Shown here piece after piece: positions 54,699-63,838 of a stretch of DNA of 64,000 nucleotides; the stretch's first letter is position 1, and every line of letters starts with the position of its first letter. The notes beneath the pieces were generated by a model. The model saw nothing but the letters and a program-made list of their open reading frames with translations. It was not told the origin of the DNA and did no database searches. A program made the position numbers and the translations under genes. Source of the DNA: SW132 sp038150125 (GTDB lineage: Bacteria; Bacteroidota; Rhodothermia; Balneolales; Balneolaceae); NCBI RefSeq assembly GCF_038150125.1, contig NZ_JBBVMF010000022.1, positions 1 to 64,000 on the forward strand, given 5' to 3'.

Positions 54699-54735
54699 AA
54701 AGCCCGGTTTCAGAAATGGAGCCGGGTTTTTTGGT
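54699..54735. terminator. Terminator between DUF4382 gene and miaB
   Basis: CCCGG preceded by an A-run pairs with CCGGG followed by TTTTTT, with one bulged G. It suits the plus-strand gene. The A-rich left side may also help end the convergent miaB transcript. Confidence 0.7.
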
Positions 54736-54841
54736 TTGTTAGAACCAATGTAAGCACATCAATTTTTCAAATCCTGAATCCGCATTTATTATTGGGCAGT
54801 CAAGATAAAGTGAATTTCAAACAAGCTATTACATTTACTAC

Positions 54842-56206
54842 TTACACAGCAACTTTAGTTGCTTCTGCCGCAAACTCTTTAAGTGTTGTTTTATAAAGTG
54901 GCTTTCCGATGAGTGTAGCCGACGTGCATTCTGTGATTTCAACCGCTACGTAATCCCCTTTTTGATAGTGTTCCCTGTCGAAAACGACCATCTTGTTTGT
55001 GTCTGACCGGCCGCTGAGCTGCTTGTCTGATTTTTTACTGGTGCCTTCAGCAAGAACGATATGTACGTTGCCAATTTCAGCATTATTGCGCTTCTCCTGG
55101 ATGTTCATCTGTTGGGTTATGATTTCAGACAGGCGGCGTTTCTTTACCTTTTCAGGCACGTCATCTTCATACTTTCGTTGAGCAAGGGTACGCTCACGCT
55201 CAGAATAGGCAAACATATAGGCAAGATCGTACTCTACCTGTTCCATCAGGGTCATCGTAGCTTCGTGCTCCTCTTCCGTTTCGCCACAAAATCCGGCGAT
55301 GATATCAGTTGAGAGACTTACGCCCGGGATAATCTCCCGCATGCGCTTTGTAAGTTTTAAATATTGCTCTCGCGTGTAGGGCCGGCGCATACGCTCCAGC
55401 ATGGTGTCGCTTCCTGCCTGCGCAGGGATATGAATGTAATTACAAAGATTTGGCCGCTCGGCAATCAGGTGAAGCAGTGGCTCCGGAAAATCTTTGGGGT
55501 GGGGTGATGAAAACCTGAATCGCATTTCAGGGTCAACTTTACTGGCCTCGTCCATCAGGCGCGTAAAGTCGATGTCCTGGTATTGGTAGGAATTTACGTT
55601 TTGCCCGAGAAGCGTCACTTCTTTGTAGCCGTGATCGCTGAGCTGCTGAACTTCACGTAAAATGCTTTCCATGGGCCGGCTTCGCTCGCGTCCCCGTGTG
55701 AACGGTACCACACAGAAGGCGCACATGTTATCACACCCGCGCATGATCGATACAAAAGCGCTGAGGCCGTTGTCGCTGGTGCGAACGGGGGTGATGTCGG
55801 CATACGTTTCTTCCAGGGAGAGAAGTACATTCACGGCTTTTCGCCCATCGTTTACTTCTGCCAGCAGATTAGGAATATCGCGATAGGCATCGGGGCCCAC
55901 AACGATATCGACAAGCTGCTCCTGGTCGATAATTTTATCTTTGATCCGCTCGGCCATACATCCCATCACGCCGACGGTAAGATGCTTCTTCTCTTTTTTG
56001 ATCGATCGAAATTCTTTCAGACGGTTCCAAACGCGGGTTTCCGCATTTTCGCGGATGGAGCAGGTATTTACAAAAATAATATCCGCTTCGTCTGCCGACT
56101 GAACCGGTGTCATTCCATCATCGATGAGAATGGAATTGACGACCTCGGTATCGGCGAAATTCATCTGACAGCCGTACGTTTCGATGTAGAACTTTTTATC
56201 ACTCAT
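54842..56206 (-). CDS. miaB: tRNA-2-methylthio-N6-dimethylallyladenosine synthase
   Basis: Radical-SAM methylthiotransferase that adds the 2-methylthio group to i6A37 in tRNAs reading UNN codons. 454 aa with all three domains: the N-terminal UPF0004 (YIETYGCQMNFADTE, FVNTCSIRENAE, VGVMGCMAE, giving three cluster Cys), the radical-SAM motif RGCDNMCAFCVVPFTRG, and a C-terminal TRAM (GDYVAVEITECTSATLIG). The DIIAGFCGETEEEH motif is typical of MiaB rather than RimO. The start ATG ends at 56206. Confidence 0.95.
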   Translation of the reverse strand: MSDKKFYIETYGCQMNFADTEVVNSILIDDGMTPVQSADEADIIFVNTCSIRENAETRVWNRLKEFRSIKKEKKHLTVGVMGCMAERIKDKIIDQEQLVDIVVGPDAYRDIPNLLAEVNDGRKAVNVLLSLEETYADITPVRTSDNGLSAFVSIMRGCDNMCAFCVVPFTRGRERSRPMESILREVQQLSDHGYKEVTLLGQNVNSYQYQDIDFTRLMDEASKVDPEMRFRFSSPHPKDFPEPLLHLIAERPNLCNYIHIPAQAGSDTMLERMRRPYTREQYLKLTKRMREIIPGVSLSTDIIAGFCGETEEEHEATMTLMEQVEYDLAYMFAYSERERTLAQRKYEDDVPEKVKKRRLSEIITQQMNIQEKRNNAEIGNVHIVLAEGTSKKSDKQLSGRSDTNKMVVFDREHYQKGDYVAVEITECTSATLIGKPLYKTTLKEFAAEATKVAV

Positions 56207-56313
56207 ATCATAAATCTCATTTCGTTTTCAGAATTTCAAGATAACGAACTTGACTCAAGGTATAAATCGAATTCTGAGTTAATTGCCTTCAATCAAAGAA
56301 AGGATAAATACGG

Positions 56314-57168
56314 TTACTCATCATTTACTGATATCAATTCAACATCAAAAATTAAAGTGGCGTCAGGATAAATCAGGCTCTGTTGTGGCGGCTGCTGCCC
56401 ATAAGCCAGGTTTCCGGGAATGAAAAACTCGTAGCGTGCACCTTCTTGCATGAGCTGAATTCCTTCAGAAAAACCCTCAATAACTCCGTTTAAATCGAAA
56501 GTAGCAGGCCCATCGGTATCTCTTGATGTATCAAAGGTCTCACCGTAAATAAAGGTTCCGGTATATTCTACACTCACACTAGAGTCATTAGCCGGGCTTT
56601 CGCCACTTCCTTCTTCAATAATACGGTATTGCAGGCCACTTTCGGTAACCATGACTTCCTCACGCTCTGCATTTTGATCAAGAAAAATCGGATCGTAGTT
56701 GCTGCTGTGTAACACCTCTACTTCGAAAATAAGCACGGCTCCAGGAGGAAAGCCGGGAGGAGGGTTGTTGCCATATCCAAGATCCGGTGGCAGTACAAAT
56801 TCATATCTGCTGCCAATAGGCGCTAATTGCAGCCCTTCAGATAATCCGGGAGGAAGTGAGTTGACTGTAGTGACTATCGGCTGGCCCTCATCAAATGTGT
56901 CATTGAATACTTCTCCGTCATAAAACGTCCCGATAAAATTAAAGACAGCAATAGATTCTTCGGCAGGAAGAGTACCGTCTGCTTCTTCAATAACCCGATA
57001 CTGTAGTCCGCTCTCAGTAACGGTTACGTCATCACGCTGGGCATTTTCTTCGAGAAACTCCAAATCGGCAGTATTGTCGTAATCGTCAAATTCGGGGCTG
57101 GTGGAGTCCAGGCAGCCGACCAACAGAGTGGCGGGTATAAGTATCAGGAGCAGTTTTTTTGAAATCAT
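56314..57168 (-). CDS. Tandem FKBP-type prolyl isomerase lipoprotein
   Basis: 284 aa with lipobox LVGC (Cys19). There are two FKBP domains (~45-155 and ~165-284), each introduced by a similar linker (NAQRDDVTVTESGLQYRVIEEADG and NAEREEVMVTESGLQYRIIEEGSG). Both keep GLSEGLQL or GFSEGIQLM and Y-FV/FI-P-LGYG/LAYG. Domain 2 has the canonical VEYTGTFIYGETFDTS opening; domain 1 is more divergent (FNFIGTFYDGEVFNDT). It is likely a periplasmic folding factor. The internal duplication is old, since the domains have diverged. Confidence 0.88.
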   Translation of the reverse strand: MISKKLLLILIPATLLVGCLDSTSPEFDDYDNTADLEFLEENAQRDDVTVTESGLQYRVIEEADGTLPAEESIAVFNFIGTFYDGEVFNDTFDEGQPIVTTVNSLPPGLSEGLQLAPIGSRYEFVLPPDLGYGNNPPPGFPPGAVLIFEVEVLHSSNYDPIFLDQNAEREEVMVTESGLQYRIIEEGSGESPANDSSVSVEYTGTFIYGETFDTSRDTDGPATFDLNGVIEGFSEGIQLMQEGARYEFFIPGNLAYGQQPPQQSLIYPDATLIFDVELISVNDE

Positions 57169-57248
57169 AATATGTAATTGGTTCAGTCAAATAGTGAGCC
57201 GTATTAGGAACGATCACGTATTGTTGATAAGATTAAAAATAAAAAAGG

Positions 57249-57731
57249 TTAGGAGTCTGACAGTTCCGGCAGGTTCAGTAAATAATTTTCAATGTCAGAT
57301 AGGAGCGGAATAATTTGTTCATCCAGCCGAACCGACAAGTTGTTATCGTAAAAGGCGGGTTCTGATGAATTTGCCCAAAATGCCCGAAGCTGATCTAAGA
57401 CCGGTATAAGGTCAACGATATCATCTGTATCAAAAAAAAGTACTTTCCGGTGCAGTTCTTCAAGATTGTCCTGAATCTGTTTAGCAATCATCACTTTGAA
57501 CGAGCCGTGATATTCACTCCGGGCATCATCAAGGTACATGTTCTGGAGGCTGAAGACGTTGAACCTGAGCTCTCTGTAGATTGAAAGGCAGGCTCGACGG
57601 GATACAGTTTCCGTATGTGTTTGTTTGTAGTAAGTGAAATTTCGTATCAGTCGTTTTCCTGTTCCCAGGCTCATCGCTGTCACCGCGGCTGCAAAAGGAA
57701 GTGCTGAATCGTCTTGGTTTAATTTGGCCAT
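57249..57731 (-). CDS. Conserved-looking hypothetical protein coupled to pyrE
   Basis: 160 aa, mostly helical, no signal peptide or membrane segment. I do not recognize a family. Its start overlaps the end of pyrE by 13 bp, so it is translated from the same mRNA. Visible features are a basic patch (GKRLIRNFTYYKQTHTETVSRRAC) followed by amphipathic helices with many Asp and Leu (FDTDDIVDLIPVLDQLRAF). A partner or regulator of pyrE is possible but unsupported. Confidence 0.6.
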   Translation of the reverse strand: MAKLNQDDSALPFAAAVTAMSLGTGKRLIRNFTYYKQTHTETVSRRACLSIYRELRFNVFSLQNMYLDDARSEYHGSFKVMIAKQIQDNLEELHRKVLFFDTDDIVDLIPVLDQLRAFWANSSEPAFYDNNLSVRLDEQIIPLLSDIENYLLNLPELSDS

Positions 57732-58384
57732 TTTTCGGGGTTGGCACGCCAGCTGTTTAAAAGTTTAATATCGTCGCTATGAACAGCTCCTTTCTCAAGA
57801 GCTACGTCAATCAACGTATTATAATCGGTGAGCGTATAAACCGGTATATGATGAGCCGCAATTTTTTCATTGGCTTTATCAAACCCATAGGTAAAAATAG
57901 CCAGGATGGCGGTTGTGTTGGCGCCGATAAATTTCAGGGCTTCTACAACAGAGATTACGGATGCACCGGTTGAGATGAGATCTTCAATCACAATTGTTGA
58001 CTGGCCTTTGTCTACGCCGCCCTCAATCTGGTTCCCCAGCCCATAAGCTTTTGCCTTAGCACGTACGTAAGCAAGGGGCAGGTCCATACTTCCGGCCACC
58101 CAGGCTGCATGAGGAATACCGGCAGTTGCCGTACCTGTAATAACATCTGGGGGGTCTAGCTCATTTTCGATAATAGATATCAGTGCCTGGGCAATCTTTT
58201 TTCGGATAGATGGATATCTCAGCGTTAACCTGTTATCGCAATAAATGGGGGAATTCCAACCCGATGACCATGTAAACGGTTCATTTGGGCGAAGTAATAC
58301 GGCGTCAATATCTAGTAGCAGTCCCGCAAGTTCTCTGGAAAATGCTTTATCTAAAATTGTATATTTTTTTTCTGTATCGATCAT
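57719..58384 (-). CDS. pyrE: Orotate phosphoribosyltransferase
   Basis: Joins orotate with PRPP to give OMP, the fifth step of UMP synthesis. About 221 aa from the ATG ending at 58384; an upstream TTG in frame is less likely. Motifs: FTWSSGWNSPIYCDNRLTL, GTATAGIPHAAWVA, YVRAKAKAYG with the catalytic-loop Lys and the PRPP-binding IVIEDLISTGASV. The ending (VHSDDIKLLNSWRANPEKW) matches Bacteroidota PyrE. The next gene overlaps. Confidence 0.93.
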   Translation of the reverse strand: MIDTEKKYTILDKAFSRELAGLLLDIDAVLLRPNEPFTWSSGWNSPIYCDNRLTLRYPSIRKKIAQALISIIENELDPPDVITGTATAGIPHAAWVAGSMDLPLAYVRAKAKAYGLGNQIEGGVDKGQSTIVIEDLISTGASVISVVEALKFIGANTTAILAIFTYGFDKANEKIAAHHIPVYTLTDYNTLIDVALEKGAVHSDDIKLLNSWRANPEKWPN

Positions 58385-58446
58385 TTGGTAATGCGTCTTC
58401 AACTTTTTCTAAGTAACTGATCTCCTGTTAATGACTTAACTCCATT

Positions 58447-58938
58447 CTAAAGATATAGGGAAAAGAGTGATAAGAGGGCTATCAACCCCGCAGATGCATA
58501 GATGCCTGCAAGCAGATCATCTAATAATATACCATATTTTCCTTGGAATTTCTCTACCCGCTTAATCCCTAATGGTTTGATAATATCGAACACGCGAAAA
58601 AGCAAAAATCCTAAAAACAGGTACATGAAGTTCAGGGTGATATCAAATGCGACGACTCCAACAAAAACGAGCGCCTGGCCGGCACATTCATCCATAATAA
58701 ATTCCCCGGGATCGTCGCCAAGTTCCTCGATGGCTGCCGGTGCTGTCCAGAGGGAAAGAAGTGATGCAGCCAGCGTAAGAACCACAAGCCCCGGCAAATG
58801 GTAGCATGTAAAAGCTACATATATAAAAGGGAGAGTTAGCAGGCTGCCAAGTGTTCCGGGTGCCTTTGTGATATAGCCGGCTCCAAGGAACGTGCCGAGC
58901 GCCATCTTTAGAGAATGAACAGCCTTAAGGAGGGTCAT
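58447..58938 (-). CDS. pgpA: Phosphatidylglycerophosphatase A
   Basis: 163 aa membrane enzyme that removes phosphate from phosphatidylglycerol phosphate. PgpA signatures: LGAGYITKAPGTLGSLLTLP, DDPGEFIMDECAGQ with conserved acidic residues, FRVFDIIKPLGIKRVEKF and GILLDDLLAGIYA, with about four membrane helices. The start overlaps the stop of pgsA by 4 bp (ATGA), so the enzyme and its substrate-forming partner are translationally coupled. Confidence 0.93.
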   Translation of the reverse strand: MTLLKAVHSLKMALGTFLGAGYITKAPGTLGSLLTLPFIYVAFTCYHLPGLVVLTLAASLLSLWTAPAAIEELGDDPGEFIMDECAGQALVFVGVVAFDITLNFMYLFLGFLLFRVFDIIKPLGIKRVEKFQGKYGILLDDLLAGIYASAGLIALLSLFSLYL

Positions 58939-59546
58939 TCAGACGATGAGAAAAGTTTTCGATTGACGTAAAGATACTCAATACCGGAATATACCGTGAT
59001 GGCGGTAACCGCCATAAGTCCCCAATAGAGGATATCAGTTCTAAATATTGAGCGCACAATATCGGCTGTTGTTCCTGGTATTAAAAAGAGGAAACCCAGC
59101 AGCAGTGCCACATACAAATAGCCCATCTGCACGGCTGTTTTTATTTTGGCCGTTTTCCGGGTCTGCATCACAATTCCCTTACTATCCGAATAGATACGGA
59201 GCAGGGTGATAGATATATCACGGATCACTATGAGGATAATGGCCCACCAAACGAACTGGGACGTGTCAACAAATGGCAGGCAAACAAAGCCGGCAAAAGT
59301 CAGAAACTTGTCTGCTAAGGGATCCAAAAAGATGCCGACATTACTTTCAACTTCATATTTCCGTGCAAAATATCCATCAAAGAAATCTGTTAATGCTGCT
59401 ACAGTAAATACGACAAGGCTGAGGCCTCTCCATAAAAGATCATCCTGTATGAACAGGAAGAAAAAGACAGGGGCCAATAAAAGCCTGGAACCGCTAAGTA
59501 TGTTGGGTAATTTTTTCACGTTAGAAAGGTAATGGTGTATGAGCAA
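58935..59546 (-). CDS. pgsA: CDP-diacylglycerol-glycerol-3-phosphate 3-phosphatidyltransferase
   Basis: 203 aa with multiple membrane helices. It makes phosphatidylglycerol phosphate from CDP-diacylglycerol. The CDP-alcohol phosphotransferase motif is complete: TDFFDGYFARKY, then GIFLDPLADKFL (DG-x2-AR-x8-G-x3-D-x3-D). The start could also be the GTG ending at 59519 (protein start KKLPNILSGSRLLL), which matches family N-termini better; no ribosome site decides it. pgpA follows directly, giving a PG-synthesis pair. Divergent from cinA. Confidence 0.92.
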   Translation of the reverse strand: MLIHHYLSNVKKLPNILSGSRLLLAPVFFFLFIQDDLLWRGLSLVVFTVAALTDFFDGYFARKYEVESNVGIFLDPLADKFLTFAGFVCLPFVDTSQFVWWAIILIVIRDISITLLRIYSDSKGIVMQTRKTAKIKTAVQMGYLYVALLLGFLFLIPGTTADIVRSIFRTDILYWGLMAVTAITVYSGIEYLYVNRKLFSSSE

Positions 59547-59612
59547 AGTTGTTAGGAAGATTTTTTACTATCAAATTTCATCAAGGAGTGACAAACTCCT
59601 ATTTTCAAAGCC

Positions 59613-60902
59613 ATGAAAACAGCACATATCATCTCAATAGGTAATGAACTCCTCATTGGAGATACCATCAACACAAATGCATCCTGGCTGGGCCGTTATC
59701 TGAACGAGCAGGGGTTTGATGTTGAGCAGGTCATGACGCTGCCAGACACATATGATCTGCTTATCAGAAGAATGCGGGAAAGTTTTAATGAGGCGGATTT
59801 TACTGTAGTTACGGGCGGTCTCGGGCCTACTCATGATGATATTACAAAAAAAGTAATTACGGATCTGTTTAATACGAAGCTTACGTTAGATAAAAATGTG
59901 CTGAATCACATAAAAAAGGTGTTCGAGGTGCGTGGCTTTACTTTTCGTCAATCCAATGCCGACCAAGCACTTGTGCCCGAAAATAGTAGTATTCTTTTTA
60001 ATAAAAAAGGTACAGCACCCGGTTTGTGGATTGAAGAAAACGGACACGTGATGGCTGTATTGCCTGGAGTTCCACATGAAATGCGGTACCTGGCCGAGAA
60101 TGAAATCACACCGCGGCTTGAGAGCGTTTTTCCAAACCGCACGGTTCGGTCACTTCGTTATTTTCATACGGCCGGAGTCCCGGAAAGCACATTGAGCGAC
60201 GAGGTGATTGGTGATTTGAGTGAGTATCTTTCAAACGGCCTCGAGGTTGCTTTTTTACCAAATGCGGGTGGTGTGAAAATCAGGGTTGGATATCGCGGGG
60301 ACAACATTGAGCAGGCTGAGGCTGAATTAGATAAGTTTAGATCAATGTTACTAGAAAAAGCAGGTGATGTGATATACGGAGAGGGTAAGGTTTGTAATCT
60401 TGCTGACGTTCTCGGTGAGCTGCTGATAAAACAGGAAAAATCGATTTCTGTGGCAGAGAGCTGTACCGGCGGACGTGTTTCTGATACCATCACGGATATC
60501 CCCGGATGCAGTCGCTATATGCTGGGAGGCGTGATTGCTTATGCCAACTCTGTGAAAACTGAGCAGCTATCGGTGAAAACATCTGACCTCGATCAATTTG
60601 GAGCTGTAAGTGCACCGGTTGCGCTGCAGATGGCGAAAGGTGTCGCGAAGCGTACCGGGGCCGATATTGGCGTTTCAACAACCGGAATTGCCGGGCCAGG
60701 CGGCGGAACAAAAGAAAAACCAGTGGGTACGGTATGGATGGGATTTTGGACGGAAGAGAAGCACTTTGCGATAAAAGGTATTTTTACTGATGAAAGAGAA
60801 ATAAATAAACAGCGGACCACATCAGTTGTCCTCGAAACAGTCCGGAGACAATTACTTGGCATTGACTCCTATCCATATAATTTGACCCCGGTTTATTCGT
60901 GA
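59613..60902 (+). CDS. cinA: CinA-type NMN amidohydrolase/MoCF-fold protein
   Basis: 429 aa. N-terminal molybdopterin-binding-like domain (~1-170): IGNELLIGDTINTNASWLG, TGGLGPTHDDITK, AVLPGVPHEM. C-terminal CinA domain (~265-420): SISVAESCTGGRVSDTIT, GVIAYANSVK, STTGIAGPGGGTKEKPVGTVWMG, which deamidates NMN in pyridine-nucleotide salvage. Length and both domains match the full-length form. The downstream gene overlaps its stop by 4 bp (GTGA). Confidence 0.93.
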   Translation: MKTAHIISIGNELLIGDTINTNASWLGRYLNEQGFDVEQVMTLPDTYDLLIRRMRESFNEADFTVVTGGLGPTHDDITKKVITDLFNTKLTLDKNVLNHIKKVFEVRGFTFRQSNADQALVPENSSILFNKKGTAPGLWIEENGHVMAVLPGVPHEMRYLAENEITPRLESVFPNRTVRSLRYFHTAGVPESTLSDEVIGDLSEYLSNGLEVAFLPNAGGVKIRVGYRGDNIEQAEAELDKFRSMLLEKAGDVIYGEGKVCNLADVLGELLIKQEKSISVAESCTGGRVSDTITDIPGCSRYMLGGVIAYANSVKTEQLSVKTSDLDQFGAVSAPVALQMAKGVAKRTGADIGVSTTGIAGPGGGTKEKPVGTVWMGFWTEEKHFAIKGIFTDEREINKQRTTSVVLETVRRQLLGIDSYPYNLTPVYS

Positions 60903-62866
60903 TTGCACTGTTTCTAAATATTCTGCTTTTCTCGGCAGCCGTACAAGATACGACCGAGCCGGTGACACCGGCAGATTCAATTTCGTTTGAGACGGCGGGA
61001 TCTGATTCACTCCAGCAAATGATGCAGCAGCAAGCTGAAGAGGAGGAAGAGCCGGTTATTATTCAAATTTGGCGGTATAATGACCTGCCGGGATTTGAGT
61101 CAACTGAAACCGACAGCTCGCTGCGCTGGGTCAATACGCTGAATCTCACTCAGCGATTTTACAGGTATCCCGGCGCATTTACCTACAGAACGGGAACACT
61201 GGGCCGGATGGATGCTGTGCAGATGCACACGTTCGAAAACAGGCATTTTGAAACAGAGCTCGACGGGCTTCAGCTTAACGATCCGCTAACGGGGGCCGTG
61301 AACTGGAATCGTGTGCCGGTGCATAAAATAAGTACAATGAATACGTCGTCTTTTGGGCCCGATTACAGGACAAACATACGGCTCAGGGACCATTATCTTG
61401 TTCAGCCAAGAACGTATCTGAATTTTGATGAGAGCACCTATAACTTCCGGAATCTTGAGTTTGCAGCAACGCATAATGTAACTCCAGGTACTAATATCGA
61501 GCTGTCGTACTGGGACAGGCGTGACGGTATCGGCTACAACCGAAGTGTTGTTGAGGGAAACCAAATTTTACTCAGGGGATATCATCAGCTAAACAGTCGC
61601 TGGTTACTGCGAGGCGCGTATATTACAAATTCCCTCGAGCAGCAGCAGCCCTTTGGGTATGTTCTGAACGATCCATCACTATTTCCGTTCAACCCGTTTA
61701 TAGCCTCACCGAATGAGGGGAGTGCCAGTTCTGATAAATCTACGAAAGATATTTATCTGCAAACTCATTTCAGGCGCGATTCATCCAGGGCGGTTCAAAC
61801 CGAATTTGGGTTCCACTATCAAACAAATGAGCGCTCTTTGACCTACAGCGCAGATACAGTTGCAACGGATTTTCGCCAAATTGAACTCTACGCTCGTCAA
61901 AGACTGCAAAAAAATGAGGCAAAAGCGACGGTAACGGTGCGGCCATTTTTTCTTGAGAATCGCACCGAACAGCTGCTCGAAAATAAATGGACAGGAGTGA
62001 AGGGAAACTTGACCGGTTCTTTGGCTATTGGACCGGCACTCGAACTTTCTGCGACCGGTAGCGGAACTTTCAGGAGTGATTCCAGATATGATGTAAAATC
62101 GGGTGCACGTTTGAGGCTGAGCATAGGTTCCGGACTGGAGCTATCAGCATTTGGCGGTTATGCCAGCCAATCTCCGGACTTGCAGGCACTCTATTGGCAA
62201 AGTGAAGCGTTTAGCGGTAATAGAGATCTGTTGAATGAACAATCCCTGACGGCTGGTGCAGAGGCAACTTTGGGGCTGGGCAGCTATTTTTCTTTTGATG
62301 GACGCGTGGACCTCCGCCAGGTTGAGCAAGGTGTATTCGTGAACCGAACCAACGCGCCAGTGGAAGAATTTATTAATATTGATCCTTACACATCCATGTC
62401 GGCTACGGGAACCCTTAACCTGGATTCGCCCCTTTTTGAGGGAATGGCGTCTGCAACCTATAAGAGATTTGAGTCATCAGCGTCAGATAATCCGGTTAAC
62501 ATTGGGCTGCAAAACTCAGGAGACAGAGTGTGGCTGAAAGGCAGCATGTATTGGAAAAACTACCTGTTTGACCGGGCCACTTTTGTTAAAGCCGGATTGG
62601 TGGGAATGTACTCCCCCAATTTCATGCGATCGGCGGAATACATCGTGCCGCTAAACCGATGGCAGCATGGAACGCAGGAACTGCTAAATCCACCATACAG
62701 CCGGGTCGATATTGATCTGTCGGCAAGAATCCGATGGTTTATGGTGCTTTTGAGGTGGGAAAATATTTTTGACCGTGTGACGCAGCCGGGATACTTTGAA
62801 ACGGTAGGATACCCAATGCCGCAACAGCGATTTATTCTTGGCTTACGTGTTTTATTCACTAATTAA
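60899..62866 (+). CDS. Outer-membrane barrel protein between cinA and ftsX
   Basis: 655 aa from GTG 60899, overlapping the cinA stop. A short signal peptide (MIALFLNILLFSAAVQ) is followed by an acidic, Gln-rich linker (LQQMMQQQAEEEEEP). A plug-like section (YRTGTLGRMDAVQMHTFENRHFETELDGLQLNDPLTGAVNWNRVP) then leads into a long run of beta-strands ending GLRVLFTN, which suggests a TonB-receptor-like barrel. The plug lacks several standard TonB-plug motifs and there is no TonB box that I can see. The cargo is unknown; it may be a porin-like relative. Confidence 0.68.
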   Translation: MIALFLNILLFSAAVQDTTEPVTPADSISFETAGSDSLQQMMQQQAEEEEEPVIIQIWRYNDLPGFESTETDSSLRWVNTLNLTQRFYRYPGAFTYRTGTLGRMDAVQMHTFENRHFETELDGLQLNDPLTGAVNWNRVPVHKISTMNTSSFGPDYRTNIRLRDHYLVQPRTYLNFDESTYNFRNLEFAATHNVTPGTNIELSYWDRRDGIGYNRSVVEGNQILLRGYHQLNSRWLLRGAYITNSLEQQQPFGYVLNDPSLFPFNPFIASPNEGSASSDKSTKDIYLQTHFRRDSSRAVQTEFGFHYQTNERSLTYSADTVATDFRQIELYARQRLQKNEAKATVTVRPFFLENRTEQLLENKWTGVKGNLTGSLAIGPALELSATGSGTFRSDSRYDVKSGARLRLSIGSGLELSAFGGYASQSPDLQALYWQSEAFSGNRDLLNEQSLTAGAEATLGLGSYFSFDGRVDLRQVEQGVFVNRTNAPVEEFINIDPYTSMSATGTLNLDSPLFEGMASATYKRFESSASDNPVNIGLQNSGDRVWLKGSMYWKNYLFDRATFVKAGLVGMYSPNFMRSAEYIVPLNRWQHGTQELLNPPYSRVDIDLSARIRWFMVLLRWENIFDRVTQPGYFETVGYPMPQQRFILGLRVLFTN

Positions 62867-62875
62867 TATGAGCAG

Positions 62876-63760
62876 ATGAGTGTAGGATATTTGATAAAAG
62901 AAGGACTTGCCGGGCTATCAAGAGCACGGCTTGCGGCGTTTACCTCAATTTTTTCCCTGTTTCTGGCGGTACTTCTAATTGGGGTTCTAGCCAGGATTGG
63001 ATTTAATGCCTACGAAGTATCCCAAATGCTTCGAGAACAGGTAGAGGTGGAAGTTTTTCTCGATGATATTGACAACCAGACGACAAATGAACTGAGACGC
63101 AGCATTGAATCTGCACAATTCGTTGAGAAGCTTTCATATATCTCACAAGATAGTGCGTCTAAAGTATTCCGGCAGGAATTTGGGATGGGTGGTGAGGCGC
63201 TTGCAGATCTGAATTTTCTTCCGGCATCTTTTCGGTTGAAAATGTCGGATAACGCAACGGTTGCTCAGGTCGATTCTGTTGCACAATCGTTAGGCGACTT
63301 GAATGGTATTGACGAAGTGCGGTTTAATCTGGCTCTCCTGCAGCTCCTGGAAACCCGAACTGACCAGTTGGCTATGGGAGGCGCCGCCCTTGGCATTTTT
63401 ATCCTGTTTATCGCCATGATTCTCGTGTTCAATACCATCCGTCTAACAATCTATGCTAAGCGGGATTTAATCCGGGCTATGAAGCTCGTTGGTGCTACAA
63501 ACGGGTTTATTCGCCGCCCGTTTTTAGTTGAGGGGGTGGTTCAGGGGCTTATTGCTGGAAGCGTTGCGGCAGCACTTATTGTTTTGTTGTTCGATTGGGT
63601 TATCCCGCAAAATATCTCTCAGCTGGGTGTACTCAGCTGGCCATTTGGCCGATGGTATTACCTGATAGGCGGGGTAATTTTACTTGCAGTCATCATGGGA
63701 TGGATGGGAAGCCGCTGGGCAGCCCGTAAATTTATTAAAGATACCAGCGTTTATAACTGA
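62876..63760 (+). CDS. ftsX: Cell-division ABC transporter-like permease FtsX
   Basis: 294 aa. One N-terminal membrane helix (AAFTSIFSLFLAVLLIGVLARI), a periplasmic domain (~50-165, VEVEVFLDDIDNQTTNELRRSIES and SYISQDSASKVFRQEFG) and three C-terminal helices, with the coupling region RDLIRAMKLVGATNGFIRRPFLVEGVVQGLI. FtsX acts with the ATPase FtsE to control septal peptidoglycan hydrolases. ftsE is not in the window. Only 9 bp separate it from the outer-membrane protein gene, so the two are probably co-transcribed. Confidence 0.92.
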   Translation: MSVGYLIKEGLAGLSRARLAAFTSIFSLFLAVLLIGVLARIGFNAYEVSQMLREQVEVEVFLDDIDNQTTNELRRSIESAQFVEKLSYISQDSASKVFRQEFGMGGEALADLNFLPASFRLKMSDNATVAQVDSVAQSLGDLNGIDEVRFNLALLQLLETRTDQLAMGGAALGIFILFIAMILVFNTIRLTIYAKRDLIRAMKLVGATNGFIRRPFLVEGVVQGLIAGSVAAALIVLLFDWVIPQNISQLGVLSWPFGRWYYLIGGVILLAVIMGWMGSRWAARKFIKDTSVYN

Positions 63761-63817
63761 TGGAGTAATTTTCTGGTGATGAATTCGGGAAAGTGTGGTG
63801 AAATCTATGTAAGTCGT

Positions 63818-63838
63818 AAAAGCGTCAAATACGCTTTT
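63818..63838 (+). terminator. Terminator-like hairpin after ftsX
   Basis: AAAAGCGT pairs perfectly with ACGCTTTT around CAAAT, 57 bp after the ftsX stop. The T-run is only the four bases of the stem, so strength is uncertain. The rest of the window to 64000 shows no gene. Confidence 0.5.
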